Source: Pacificoceanicola onchidii (GTDB taxonomy: Bacteria; Pseudomonadota; Alphaproteobacteria; Rhodobacterales; Rhodobacteraceae). From it: a DNA stretch of 64,000 nt. The position numbers and the translations under genes are program-made. This document shows positions 34,903-43,391 of the stretch, piece after piece. Numbering within the stretch: the stretch's first letter is position 1; every line of letters begins with the position of its first letter. The stretch covers positions 434,001 through 498,000 of the forward strand of contig NZ_SRXY01000001.1 in assembly GCF_004804335.1 (NCBI RefSeq), written 5' to 3'. The notes beneath the pieces are model-generated. The model was not told the DNA's origin. It made no database searches and saw only the letters and a program-made list of their open reading frames with translations.

Positions 34903-35850
34903 TTGGCCACGCAGCACTTCGTTTTCCTTCTCGTCGAGAACCACACGCATCTGACCTTGGCCTGCGCCACGGAACCGCTGCGCATCGCCAACATGATCAG
35001 CGGTGAGACGCTCTACAGCTGGTCCTACGCATCCGAAGACGGCGTCTCCGCCACCGCGTCCAACGGCACGGTGACGCTGGTCCAGCATCGCTTTGACGAT
35101 CTGCCGAAATGCGCGCGGCTGTTTGTCATTCCGGGGCTGCATATGACCAACTACATCACCCCCACCCTGCTGACCTGTCTGCGCAAGGCGAAAACGTCGC
35201 CCGCCAAGGTCGGAGCGCTGTGTTCGGGGGCTTGGATCCTGGCCGAGGCCGGATTTCTGGACGGGATGAAAGCAGCGATCCATTGGGAGTATCACGACGC
35301 CTTTGAAGAACGTTTTCCCGACATCACATTGGTACGCAGCGTTTTTGTGGCGGATGAAAAACACATCACCGCCTCTGGTGGCACCGCCACGGCGGACCTG
35401 ATGCTGCATCTCGTTGACGAGGATCATGGCTATGATCTCTCGGTCGCCGTGTCTGACATGATGGTTTACGCGGGCGCACGGGAAGCCAATGTGGAGCAGA
35501 AAATCTCGCTCCAGTCGCGTTATGGCATGCGCAATCCACATGTGGCCAAGGCCATCGAGTTGATGCGAGAGGCCTTGGAAGAACCCGTCCCGCCGATGAA
35601 AATCGCAGCGGAGCTGGGGATTTCGGTACGGCAGCTGGAGCGGCTCTTTGGCCGCTATTTCAACACCAGCCCGAGCCGCTACTACATGGAGCTGCGGCTT
35701 GACCGCGCCCGGAACCTGCTGATGCAGACGGAACTCTCCGTTTCAGAGATCGCCATCGCCAGCGGCTTCCAGAGCGTCGGCCATTTCTCCCGCCTGTATC
35801 GGCGCAGCTTTGGCACCACGCCGAGTGGACAAAGAGGGCGCAAGGGGTAA
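34903..35850 (+). CDS. GlxA-family AraC regulator (DJ-1/PfpI-like domain plus AraC HTH)
   Basis: About 315 residues. The N-terminal DJ-1/PfpI-like domain (to about 195; KVGALCSGAWILAEAG holds the nucleophile-elbow Cys) is followed by an AraC double HTH (PPMKIAAELGISVRQLERLF, SVSEIAIASGFQSVGHFSRL). This class activates catabolism of carnitine, betaine, arginine and similar amines. No ATG fits; the TTG at 34903, giving MATQHFVFLL as in relatives, has AAGGA upstream. It is divergent from the GntR-led operon, so the catabolic genes may be under two regulators. Confidence 0.88.
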   Translation: MATQHFVFLLVENHTHLTLACATEPLRIANMISGETLYSWSYASEDGVSATASNGTVTLVQHRFDDLPKCARLFVIPGLHMTNYITPTLLTCLRKAKTSPAKVGALCSGAWILAEAGFLDGMKAAIHWEYHDAFEERFPDITLVRSVFVADEKHITASGGTATADLMLHLVDEDHGYDLSVAVSDMMVYAGAREANVEQKISLQSRYGMRNPHVAKAIELMREALEEPVPPMKIAAELGISVRQLERLFGRYFNTSPSRYYMELRLDRARNLLMQTELSVSEIAIASGFQSVGHFSRLYRRSFGTTPSGQRGRKG

Positions 35851-35864
35851 CCCGCAGCGGTTAC
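35847..35864. terminator. hairpin between convergent regulator and DUF5368 genes
   Basis: GTAACC-CGCAGC-GGTTAC straddles the stop of the GlxA-type gene and the stop of the convergent DUF5368 gene. Stem of six, no T tract. Confidence 0.35.
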
Positions 35865-36220
35865 TCGCTCCCGCGCGCCGAGCGGGCGAAGAGGGATTCG
35901 AGCGTGTAGACGAGGATCGCGCCACCCACGGCGCCGCCGACCGCCACCATCATAAGCACGATCACGTCTATCGGCCCGCCGATGTTTGCGAGCTTCGAAT
36001 TGGTCATCACCATGACAAACCAGACCGCCGCAACGGCCCCGAACGGCATCGACAACTGCGCCAGCAGGAATTTGCGCCAGCTGATATTGCGATCCCGGAC
36101 CAGCACAAACAGATAGCCCACCGTGACCAGCGCCGCGGCGGCGGCCATGGCCCAGAACAACCCGCGTCCAAAGATTTCCTCGAAGACGGCAATCAGGGTT
36201 TCAAGTGTCAGTTTTTTCAT
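35861..36220 (-). CDS. DUF5368-like membrane protein of the sulfide gene cluster
   Basis: A 119-residue membrane protein with three hydrophobic helices (about 22-42, 55-75, 85-108) and no signal peptide. GAGGAGA precedes the ATG, 12 bases after the sulfide:quinone reductase-like gene, so they are co-transcribed. I recall this family (DUF5368) next to sulfide-oxidation flavoproteins in Rhodobacteraceae. It could anchor the exported flavoprotein or connect it to quinone. Its role is unknown. Confidence 0.72.
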   Translation of the reverse strand: MKKLTLETLIAVFEEIFGRGLFWAMAAAAALVTVGYLFVLVRDRNISWRKFLLAQLSMPFGAVAAVWFVMVMTNSKLANIGGPIDVIVLMMVAVGGAVGGAILVYTLESLFARSARGSE

Positions 36221-36232
36221 GTCCCAATCTCC

Positions 36233-37546
36233 TCAGGCTTTGCCGCGCAGCATGGCGTTGTAGGTTGCTTTCAGGGCGACTTCCTTCATCAGCCAGCTGA
36301 TCCACAGCTCCTCAAGCGGAGCGATGATGCCCGGGAAGCTGGGGACGAGGTTGTTGTTGTAGTCGAACTCGACCAGCATGGCGCGCCCGACCCGTGTGAT
36401 CATCGGGCAGGAGGTGTAGCCGTCGTAGAAGTCGGTGCTCTCGCGGCCCTCAATCGCGGCCACAAGGCCGTCCTCGACCACCGGCACCTGCCATTTGACG
36501 GAAGCCGCCGTCTTGCCTTTCGGCACGCCTGCCACATCGCCGAGCGCCCAGATCGTGTCATAGCGCAGGTGGCGCAGGGTGAACTTGTCGCATTCGACCC
36601 AACCCTGATCTTCCCACTTGTTGGCCCAGGACAGGCCGGACTGGCGGATCACCTCTGGTGCGCGCTGCGGCGGGATGATGTGGATGTAGTCGTAGTCCAT
36701 CTCCAGATCGATGCCATCGGCGTCCGCGAAGGTGGCGCGCCTCTTCTCGGCATCAATGGATTTGAGCGTATGTTTCATATGCGGGGTCACGCCGCGATCC
36801 CCGAACAGCATCCGCACCTTTTCCGCGACGATCGGCACGCCGAAAAGCGAGCCTTGCGGGGCGGCATAGTGCATGTCGATCTTGCTGCCGTTGCCCGCCC
36901 GCTTGGCCAGATCGTCGATCAGGAAAGTGTGCTTGAGCGGCGCGCCCGCGCATTTCATTTCTGTCGCGGGCCGGGTGAAAAGCCCCATGCCGCCGGTCTC
37001 AATAAATTCGCCCGCGGCCTGCCACGTGCGCGCGGCATATTCCGGTCCGGCATAGAGCGCACCGATGCCGTTCTTGCCGACCATATCGAGGCTGAAGCCT
37101 TCGATGGCATCATGATCAAGGATCAGACCCGGAGCCACCACGAGGAAATCATACGGCACGGTCTCGCCGCCGTCCGTCGCAACGGTCTTGGCTTCGGGAT
37201 CAATCGCCGCTGCCTTTTCGGCGATGAGCGTGACACCATCGGGGAGCCAATCGGTGGTTTTGCTGACCACGTAATCGGCCGGTTTCAGACCCGCCGCCAC
37301 GAGCGACAGGCCCGGCTGATAGAGATGCTGAACACGCGGATCAATCAGGGTGATTTTCGCCCCATCAAGCCGCCGCACAAGACGGTTGGCCAAAGCCGTG
37401 CCCCCTGCCCCGGCCCCGATGATGACGATCTTGGCGGAGGTGGCGACCTGGGCCTCGGCTTCCTTGGTCGCAGACAAGGTGGCCGCAGCAGCCCCTGCGG
37501 CGGCCAGCCCGAAAAACTGCCGACGCGTCGCGTTCAGCTTGGTCAT
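36233..37546 (-). CDS. sqr: Tat-exported sulfide:quinone oxidoreductase-like flavoprotein
   Basis: A 437-residue FAD protein. It starts with a twin-arginine signal (ATRRQFFGLAAAGAAAA), then a Rossmann domain (IVIIGAGAGGTALANRL). The two redox Cys needed for sulfide oxidation are in place: C199 (EMKCAGAPLKH) and C380 (YTSCPMITRVG). It is therefore likely to oxidise sulfide in the periplasm and reduce quinone, although flavocytochrome c sulfide dehydrogenase subunits share these traits. GAGGAGAAAACC precedes the ATG at 37546. An FNR box lies about 60 bases upstream, so it has its own promoter besides read-through from the cyd genes. Confidence 0.85.
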   Translation of the reverse strand: MTKLNATRRQFFGLAAAGAAAATLSATKEAEAQVATSAKIVIIGAGAGGTALANRLVRRLDGAKITLIDPRVQHLYQPGLSLVAAGLKPADYVVSKTTDWLPDGVTLIAEKAAAIDPEAKTVATDGGETVPYDFLVVAPGLILDHDAIEGFSLDMVGKNGIGALYAGPEYAARTWQAAGEFIETGGMGLFTRPATEMKCAGAPLKHTFLIDDLAKRAGNGSKIDMHYAAPQGSLFGVPIVAEKVRMLFGDRGVTPHMKHTLKSIDAEKRRATFADADGIDLEMDYDYIHIIPPQRAPEVIRQSGLSWANKWEDQGWVECDKFTLRHLRYDTIWALGDVAGVPKGKTAASVKWQVPVVEDGLVAAIEGRESTDFYDGYTSCPMITRVGRAMLVEFDYNNNLVPSFPGIIAPLEELWISWLMKEVALKATYNAMLRGKA

Positions 37547-37605
37547 GGTTTTCTCCTCGGAAGATATATTCGAAACATCTAATATCACGAAAATCAGATG
37601 TGTTT

Positions 37606-37619
37606 TTGACACAGATCAA
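37606..37619. promoter_or_regulatory. FNR/FnrL box upstream of sqr
   Basis: TTGACACAGATCAA fits TTGAT-N4-ATCAA with one mismatch. On the minus strand a TATTAG -10 element starts 21 bases downstream, the class II FNR-activator spacing. An ATATT-N10-AATAT dyad (37566-37585) follows between the -10 and the gene and might be a repressor site. Confidence 0.75.
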
Positions 37620-37656
37620 GCCGCGCCCCATCGGGACGCGGTGCCGTGCTTTTAGA

Positions 37657-38094
37657 TTAGTAGGACGTGACCCGCGCGCCCGGCGCGATCATGGCGGTCG
37701 CCATGGCAGGCGGCTGGGCAACGGTGATGCCATCCAGCAGGACGTCGGGACTTGCGCCCTTCGACGGCAGGTAAATTGCGCAGACCTCCACCTTCGATCC
37801 CGGCAAAGCCGCGATCTTGCTCATAAGGCCCTGCGGGCTCATGCCTTTGGGCGGCTGGCCAGAGGTGGCCGAGGCCGGGGCGTCCTTCAACGCGATGTCA
37901 GCAGCCGGGCCACAGAGCAGAACGTGCTGCGCCACACCTTGCTGCGCGGCCTGCATGGCCAGCACCATCGCCATCAACTGGGTCTGCGGCTCCGGGGCGG
38001 TCAGGATGGTCACCAGTGTTTGTGGCGCATCCTGTGCATGAACAGGGGCCGCAAAAGACAAGGCAGCGCAGGCCGAAAGAACAAGTTTTTTCAT
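37657..38094 (-). CDS. secreted DsrE-like sulfur-carrier-family protein
   Basis: A 145-residue periplasmic protein (signal peptide to VHA, residue 20). The mature part has a DsrE/F-like pattern: TLVTILTAPEPQTQLMAMVL, then HVLLCGPAADIAL with the conserved Cys, and a second Cys in VEVCAIYLPS. DsrE proteins carry persulfide on Cys. It lies between cydX and sqr, so a role in handling sulfane sulfur from sulfide oxidation is a reasonable inference. Confidence 0.75.
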   Translation of the reverse strand: MKKLVLSACAALSFAAPVHAQDAPQTLVTILTAPEPQTQLMAMVLAMQAAQQGVAQHVLLCGPAADIALKDAPASATSGQPPKGMSPQGLMSKIAALPGSKVEVCAIYLPSKGASPDVLLDGITVAQPPAMATAMIAPGARVTSY

Positions 38095-38205
38095 GGATTG
38101 GGGTCTTTCATTAGGGAAGGGAATTCGGAGGACCGGGCATCAGCGCAGCGGCCAATGCCCGGCCCCCGGTGCAGGGGCAGGAAGGGACGACGCCCCCGCA
38201 TGTCT

Positions 38206-38343
38206 TCAGTGTTTATGCTCGCCCATCGGGCAGTCACCTTCTTCGGAGAAGCAGGCGTCCGTCCGCAGTTCTAGCCACATGGCGTTCAGAACCGCGAAGA
38301 GCGCGGCAAGCGGAAGGCCAAGCAGCCAGGCAAAATACCACAT
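38206..38343 (-). CDS. cydX: cytochrome bd oxidase small subunit CydX, with Cys-containing tail
   Basis: A 45-residue single-span protein too short for routine gene calling. MWYFAWLLGLPLAALFAVLN is nearly the E. coli CydX/YbgT sequence (MWYFAWILG), and GGGAGGTG precedes the ATG at 38343. CydX packs against CydA and is needed for stable, active oxidase. It is not directly after cydB as usual but follows the DsrE gene. Its tail after the helix is longer than in E. coli and adds two Cys (DACFSEEGDCP) and a His-rich end, which is unusual. Confidence 0.93.
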   Translation of the reverse strand: MWYFAWLLGLPLAALFAVLNAMWLELRTDACFSEEGDCPMGEHKH

Positions 38344-38361
38344 CGTCAGAGCACCTCCCGG

Positions 38362-38823
38362 TTACCAGGCAAGAGTTTTGACATTGGGATCAAAAAGCAG
38401 CCCTTCGACCACCGGCCATGTTCCCATGGTGACACCGTCAATATAGTCGGCCTTGGTCAGCCCCGCTGCCTTGGAGCAAGCGCCGCACATGATCACCTGC
38501 CCCCCATCCGCGATGAAGGCGGCCAGCATGTCCTGAATGGACGTGCCGCTCTCGGCCATCAATCCGTGCACATGGCTCGCGCGTTTCTTGTCCGCAAGGT
38601 AGACGCCGCGCACGTTCAGCCAAATCGCAACCGGTTCATGGCCGTTCTTGAGCGCCTTGTCATGGGCGAACATAATGGCCTTGGCAGCGGACCATGTATC
38701 GTCCGTTGTCAGGTTCACGAACAAGCCGGGCTTGGCCTCTTCTGCGACCAAGGCAGGGGCCGTGGCGGAGAGGCTGGCCAAGGCGATGGCAATGGCGGCA
38801 AGGGGAGTTGCGATACGTTTCAT
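38362..38823 (-). CDS. secreted DsrE-family protein
   Basis: A 153-residue protein with a signal peptide (cleavage near residue 27) and a DsrE fold: GLFVNLTTDDTWSAAKAIMFA, then QVIMCGACSKAAG with a CxxC holding the sulfur-carrying Cys. Proteins of this group carry or sense persulfide. It sits between cydB and cydX, starting 16 bases after cydB with AGGAAGGA before the ATG. It therefore seems to be an integral part of the bd oxidase operon. Confidence 0.85.
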   Translation of the reverse strand: MKRIATPLAAIAIALASLSATAPALVAEEAKPGLFVNLTTDDTWSAAKAIMFAHDKALKNGHEPVAIWLNVRGVYLADKKRASHVHGLMAESGTSIQDMLAAFIADGGQVIMCGACSKAAGLTKADYIDGVTMGTWPVVEGLLFDPNVKTLAW

Positions 38824-38838
38824 GATCAGGGTCCTTCC

Positions 38839-40002
38839 TCAGTAAACGGAATGCGTGTTTTCGGTGACGTCCGCCTCGGTGACCTTGCCCCAGAGCACTT
38901 TGTAGACCCACGCGGTGTACATCAGGATCAGAGGCATGAAGATCAGCGTGACGATCAGCATGATGAACAGGGTCTGGTGCGACGACGAGGCATCCCAGAC
39001 GGTGAGCGAGCTGTTCGGATCCACCGTGGACGGCAGAATGAAGGGGAACATGGTCAGACCCACAGAGGCGATCACGCCTGTGATCCCCATCTTGGACCAG
39101 AGCAGGGTCGCGACCTCGTGCCCGGCTCTCAGGCCACGAATGGCCATGGCCATGCCGAGGAACCCCATGACCGGAGCCACAGCGATCCATGGGCGCAACG
39201 TGTAGGCGGCCAGCCAGGACCCCTCGCGGGTAACGTCCGAGTACAGCGGGTTCGACGGGCCGCTGGCGACCGGTTCCTGGACCAGGGCAAAGCCGTCGAT
39301 CCCGAAGGCCAGCCACAGGCCAGCCAGAGCATAGGCGCCCATGGCGACACAGCCCGCAATCACCCCGATGGCGCGGGCGCGGGTTGCAACCGGGCCTTCA
39401 GCCTTGAGCAGAAGCCACGCCGCGCCATGCATGAGCAGCATGGAAAGGGACACCACACCGGCCAGCAGCGCGAAGGGATGCAACAGACCCAGGAACTTGC
39501 CGTAGAAGCTGCCCTCGTACATCGGCATGAGGTCTTCGGTCAGGTAGAACGGCACGCCCAGCAGGACATTGCCCACGGCCACCCCGAAGAGCAGCGCCGG
39601 TACCGCACCCCCTGCAAACAGCGCCCAGTCCCACGCGTTGCGCCACGTGGCGGACTCGCGTTTGGAGCGGTATTTGAAGGCCACGGGCCGCACGATCAGC
39701 GCCGCCAGCACCACGAACATGGCAAGGTAGAAGCCGCTGAACGATACCGCATAAAGCGGCGGCCAGGCGGCGAAGATCGCGCCGCCGCCAAGGATGAACC
39801 AAACCTGGTTGCCTTCCCAGACCGGCCCCACGGTGTTGATCGCCACGCGGCGTTCGATGTCCGATCTGGCAACGAAAGGCAGCAAAGCGCCCACGCCCAT
39901 GTCGAACCCGTCCGTCAGGGCAAATCCGATCAGCAACACGCCCAGAAGCGCCCACCAGATCACGCGAAGAATGTCATAATCGATCAGTTCATAGAGGATC
40001 AT
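38839..40002 (-). CDS. cydB: cytochrome bd ubiquinol oxidase subunit II
   Basis: A 387-residue membrane protein of normal length. Signature stretches are DGFDMGVGALLPF near the N-terminus and GNQVWFILGGGAIFAAWPPLYA. CydB pairs with CydA in the quinol-oxidising, oxygen-reducing bd oxidase of the inner membrane, which does not pump protons but resists sulfide and nitric oxide. It starts 5 bases after the cydA stop. Confidence 0.97.
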   Translation of the reverse strand: MILYELIDYDILRVIWWALLGVLLIGFALTDGFDMGVGALLPFVARSDIERRVAINTVGPVWEGNQVWFILGGGAIFAAWPPLYAVSFSGFYLAMFVVLAALIVRPVAFKYRSKRESATWRNAWDWALFAGGAVPALLFGVAVGNVLLGVPFYLTEDLMPMYEGSFYGKFLGLLHPFALLAGVVSLSMLLMHGAAWLLLKAEGPVATRARAIGVIAGCVAMGAYALAGLWLAFGIDGFALVQEPVASGPSNPLYSDVTREGSWLAAYTLRPWIAVAPVMGFLGMAMAIRGLRAGHEVATLLWSKMGITGVIASVGLTMFPFILPSTVDPNSSLTVWDASSSHQTLFIMLIVTLIFMPLILMYTAWVYKVLWGKVTEADVTENTHSVY

Positions 40003-40007
40003 CTGTC

Positions 40008-41621
40008 TTACTCCGCTGGCGTCGATGCAAAGGGGCCTTGCCCGTCGTGGGTGCGCAGGCGGTGCTCATGGCGCGCTTGCCAGGCTTCGGTTTCGGCAAC
40101 GTCCTGATAGGGGCCTTTGCGGATGTATTTGACCATCAGGCTCACCTCGATCACGAAGAGGACCGAGTAGAAGAGGATAAAACCGGCAAGCGTGATGAGC
40201 AGGTCCGCAATGCTCAGGTGCGAGGCGCTCAGCGCCGTGGGCAGCACCCCGTCCACGGTCCACGGCTGGCGGCCAAACTCGGCCACGAACCAGCCCATCT
40301 CTGCCGCGATCCACGGCGTCGGGATGATGGCCACGGCGGCGTAGAGCGACCAGCGCGGAAATTGCATCCGATAGAAAGACGCCCGGACAAAGAAGTAGAG
40401 CATCACCGCGATGAAACTGAAGCCGAGCGCCACCATGATGCGGAAAGCCCAGAACAGCGGGAACACCCCGGGCACCGTATCATCGGCGGCCATCTTGATC
40501 TGCGCTTCGGACGCCTCGCGCGGATCGTCGATGTATTTCTTCAGCAGGAAGGCATAGCCGAGATCGTCGGAGTTCTGTTCGAAGACAAAGCGCGCTTCGG
40601 CGGGCGCATCGCCGCGCTGTTCGCGAATGGTCATCAGCGCGTCATAGGCGATGATGCCCCTGCGGATCTTGGCCTCGGATTCGGCCACCAACTCGTTGAT
40701 GCCCGGAATTTCTTCGGTCAGGCTGCGCGTGCCGATCAGCCCCATCGCCCACGGGATGTGGATGGCGTAATGGGTTTCGCGCGCCTCCTGATCGGGGAAG
40801 CCAACCAGCGTGAAGGAGGCCGGAGCGGGCTCCGTGTCCCACATCGCCTCGATCGCCGCGAGTTTCATTTTCTGGGTGTGGCTCGCGGAATACCCGGATT
40901 CGTCCCCCAACAACACAACGGACAGCGCCGAGGCCAGTCCAAAGGCCGCCGCCACCGCAATGGAGCGGCGGGCGAGGTCCTTGTGTCGGTCCTGCAACAA
41001 ATAGAGCGCCGAGACGCCGAGCACGAAGATCGCCGCCGTCACGTAACCGGCAGAGACCGTATGCACAAATTTCGCCTGCGCCACTTCGTTGAAGAGCACC
41101 TCGAAGAACGACGTCATCTCCATGCGCATGGTATCGGGATTGAACTCTGCGCCGACCGGGTTCTGCATCCAGCCATTGGCGATCAGGATCCACAGGGCCG
41201 AGAAGTTCGAGCCCAGTGCCACAAGCCAGGTCACGATCATATGCGCCACCTTGCTGAGCTTGTCCCAGCCGAAGAAGAACAACCCGACAAAGGTTGCTTC
41301 CATGAAAAAGGCCATGAGCCCTTCGATGGCCAGCGGCGCGCCGAAGATGTCGCCGACATAGTGGCTGTAGTAGCTCCAGTTCATACCGAACTGGAATTCC
41401 ATGGTGATGCCGGTGGCGACGCCAAGGACAAAATTGATCCCGAACAGCGTGCCCCAGAACTTCGTCATCTGCCGCCAGATCGGGCGGTTTGTCATGACAT
41501 AGACGGTCTCCATGATCGCCACGAGGATCGACAGACCCAGCGTCAGCGGCACGAAGAGGAAGTGATACATGGCTGTCAGCGCGAATTGTAATCGCGACAG
41601 CTCGACCAGTCCGAACTCCAT
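40008..41621 (-). CDS. cydA: cytochrome bd ubiquinol oxidase subunit I
   Basis: A 537-residue subunit that binds haems b558, b595 and d. The haem-ligand His near residue 20 (LTAMYHFLFVPLTLG), the quinol-site signature EMGWFVAEFGRQPW and the long Q-loop version (about residues 245-390) are present. The long form is the one in E. coli bd-I. AAGGAGAC precedes the ATG. The promoter region holds an FnrL box and duplicated operator-like repeats. Confidence 0.97.
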   Translation of the reverse strand: MEFGLVELSRLQFALTAMYHFLFVPLTLGLSILVAIMETVYVMTNRPIWRQMTKFWGTLFGINFVLGVATGITMEFQFGMNWSYYSHYVGDIFGAPLAIEGLMAFFMEATFVGLFFFGWDKLSKVAHMIVTWLVALGSNFSALWILIANGWMQNPVGAEFNPDTMRMEMTSFFEVLFNEVAQAKFVHTVSAGYVTAAIFVLGVSALYLLQDRHKDLARRSIAVAAAFGLASALSVVLLGDESGYSASHTQKMKLAAIEAMWDTEPAPASFTLVGFPDQEARETHYAIHIPWAMGLIGTRSLTEEIPGINELVAESEAKIRRGIIAYDALMTIREQRGDAPAEARFVFEQNSDDLGYAFLLKKYIDDPREASEAQIKMAADDTVPGVFPLFWAFRIMVALGFSFIAVMLYFFVRASFYRMQFPRWSLYAAVAIIPTPWIAAEMGWFVAEFGRQPWTVDGVLPTALSASHLSIADLLITLAGFILFYSVLFVIEVSLMVKYIRKGPYQDVAETEAWQARHEHRLRTHDGQGPFASTPAE

Positions 41622-41641
41622 ATCAAGTCTCCTTGGCAGTT

Positions 41642-41733
41642 ATTGCGCATCACAGATGCGGATTAAAACTGCTTATATTCCGATTCTGGAATGCAGATTT
41701 GACCCAGATCAAATTCCGCATCACAAATACGGA
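41642..41733. promoter_or_regulatory. duplicated 21-bp operator-like repeat flanking the cydA promoter
   Basis: Positions 41642-41662 and 41713-41733 share 18 of 21 bases (core CGCATCACA) and are 71 bp apart, about seven helical turns. Each shows dyad symmetry (CGCAT-N5-ATGCG; CCG-N11-CGG extended by AATT/AATT). They bracket the FNR box and -10 element, which suggests a repressor that could loop DNA. An ATTCC-N6-GGAAT dyad (41677-41692) overlaps the -10. Confidence 0.55.
41699..41712. promoter_or_regulatory. FNR/FnrL box upstream of cydA
   Basis: TTGACCCAGATCAA fits the FNR half-site pattern. On the minus strand TATAAG begins 21 bases downstream, placing the box near -40 as in class II activation. 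Confidence 0.78.
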
Positions 41734-41753
41734 ATTTTGAGTATGGGGGAGTT

Positions 41754-43391
41754 TCAGGCGTTGCTAAGTGTCAGGACATGATCCGCTGCCGCGACCTCAA
41801 CGGATCGGTGGCTGGCCATCAGAATCGCAGCATCCGGCAAAGCCGCGCGCAAGCCTGCCATCACACGGGCAGCGGTGGCTTCGTCCAGTCCCTCTGTCGG
41901 CTCATCAAGTAGAAGCACAGCCGGGCGGCACAGGATCGCGCGCGCCAGCACCAACCGGCGTGCCTCGCCTCCAGACAGCCCCGCACCGCGGAACCCCAAC
42001 TCTGCGCTGAGGCCGCCTTTTTCTTGAACCGTATTGGCCAGACAAACCGCGTTCAAAGCGTCCCACAGGCAATCATCGGAGGCCTCCGGATCCGCAAAAC
42101 GCAGATTCTCGGCGATGCTTCCAGAGATCAACGCGCTGCGCTGCGGGACAAGGACAACCGTTTGCGGCGGCAGGTTCTCTAAGCGCTGGCCTGCCCATGT
42201 GACCAAACCCCGCGACGGCGCCAGCGCCCCGGCGGCCACAAGCAGAACAGTGCTTTTTCCCACGCCACTTGGCCCGGTCAGAGCGCACATCTCCCCCGGC
42301 GCGACAGTCAACGACAGGTCACGCAGGATCCGCCGTTTGCCGGCACCGTTCTCATAGCTGACGGACTCAAGGATCAGATCGCCGGACTCCGCGGTTCCAA
42401 GGTGTTTCGACGGTTCATCGTTTGCTTCGATCAATGGCAACACCCGGCGTGCTGCCTGCACCATGCGTCCGATCTCCGACAAGGCCCGCCGCACTGGGGC
42501 CACCGCTTCCCCAAGTGCCAGCGCGGCAAAAACCGCAATCGCCGCCTGCGCCGCGTTCAGCTCACCCGCCTGAACCAGCATCCCACCAATCGCGAGAGCC
42601 GACGCCGTGATTAATGCCGTAATCAGGTCCAACGCCGCCCCGCAGTGCCGCTCGATCCGGTCCAGCTTTTGGCGCCCAGCCGCATGGCGGGCAAACGCCT
42701 GTTGTACATGGGCCGCCGTCGCATTGATCTGCCCGTAAACCGCCAGGTCATCGCGCCCTGCGATCAGGTCAATCAACCGGGATCGCGCCGCCTGCAACGC
42801 TGCCTCTGTTCGACGTGCATGGCCTTGCGCCACACGTTGGCCAAGCAGGAAAACAAGGGTTGGAAGCAGCAGGTAGCCCAGCCCGATCAGAAGCGCGACA
42901 GCCGGGTGCACCAGCCACCAGATCACCGCCGTGGCAGCCAGAATGACGAGCCACCCCGCGAAAGCCGGGATAAACAGGCGCAAAAGCGCGCCGTCCAGCG
43001 CATCAATGTCGGCAGTGACCCGGTTCAGAAAGGCATTGGCCCGCAGACGCTCCAGCGAGCGAAACGGGCGGCTCATCAACCCTTGCAGCACCTGCCGCCG
43101 CAGCGTCGAAAGCGCGCGCAGGGTGGCGTCATGGGTCAGCACCCGCTCGCCATAGCGGGCAAAGGTCCGCCCCAGGGCCAGGAAACGGACCATGGACGAC
43201 GGAATGAACACATTGAACAGGATGCCAAGCCCCGCCATTCCGGCCGCCGCCGCCGCCGTGATGAACCAGCCGGACAGCCCCAGAAGCGCGACGCCCATGA
43301 CCAGCACCGCCACCGAAAGCGCGAACCCGTACAGCAAGGCGCGGCGCACTTCGCGGAGCATGATCCGCATGAGGTCAAGCAATGCTTTCAC
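41754..43391 (-). CDS. cydC: ABC transporter CydC (thiol export for bd oxidase assembly)
   Basis: A 545-residue half-transporter with six membrane helices (about 1-300) and an ATPase domain: Walker A GPSGVGKST, signature LSGGEARRL, Walker B AVLLLDEPTEGLDE. With CydD it exports glutathione and cysteine to the periplasm, needed for haem loading of cytochrome bd. The start overlaps the cydD stop by ATGA, so the two are translated together. Confidence 0.95.
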   Translation of the reverse strand: MKALLDLMRIMLREVRRALLYGFALSVAVLVMGVALLGLSGWFITAAAAAGMAGLGILFNVFIPSSMVRFLALGRTFARYGERVLTHDATLRALSTLRRQVLQGLMSRPFRSLERLRANAFLNRVTADIDALDGALLRLFIPAFAGWLVILAATAVIWWLVHPAVALLIGLGYLLLPTLVFLLGQRVAQGHARRTEAALQAARSRLIDLIAGRDDLAVYGQINATAAHVQQAFARHAAGRQKLDRIERHCGAALDLITALITASALAIGGMLVQAGELNAAQAAIAVFAALALGEAVAPVRRALSEIGRMVQAARRVLPLIEANDEPSKHLGTAESGDLILESVSYENGAGKRRILRDLSLTVAPGEMCALTGPSGVGKSTVLLVAAGALAPSRGLVTWAGQRLENLPPQTVVLVPQRSALISGSIAENLRFADPEASDDCLWDALNAVCLANTVQEKGGLSAELGFRGAGLSGGEARRLVLARAILCRPAVLLLDEPTEGLDEATAARVMAGLRAALPDAAILMASHRSVEVAAADHVLTLSNA

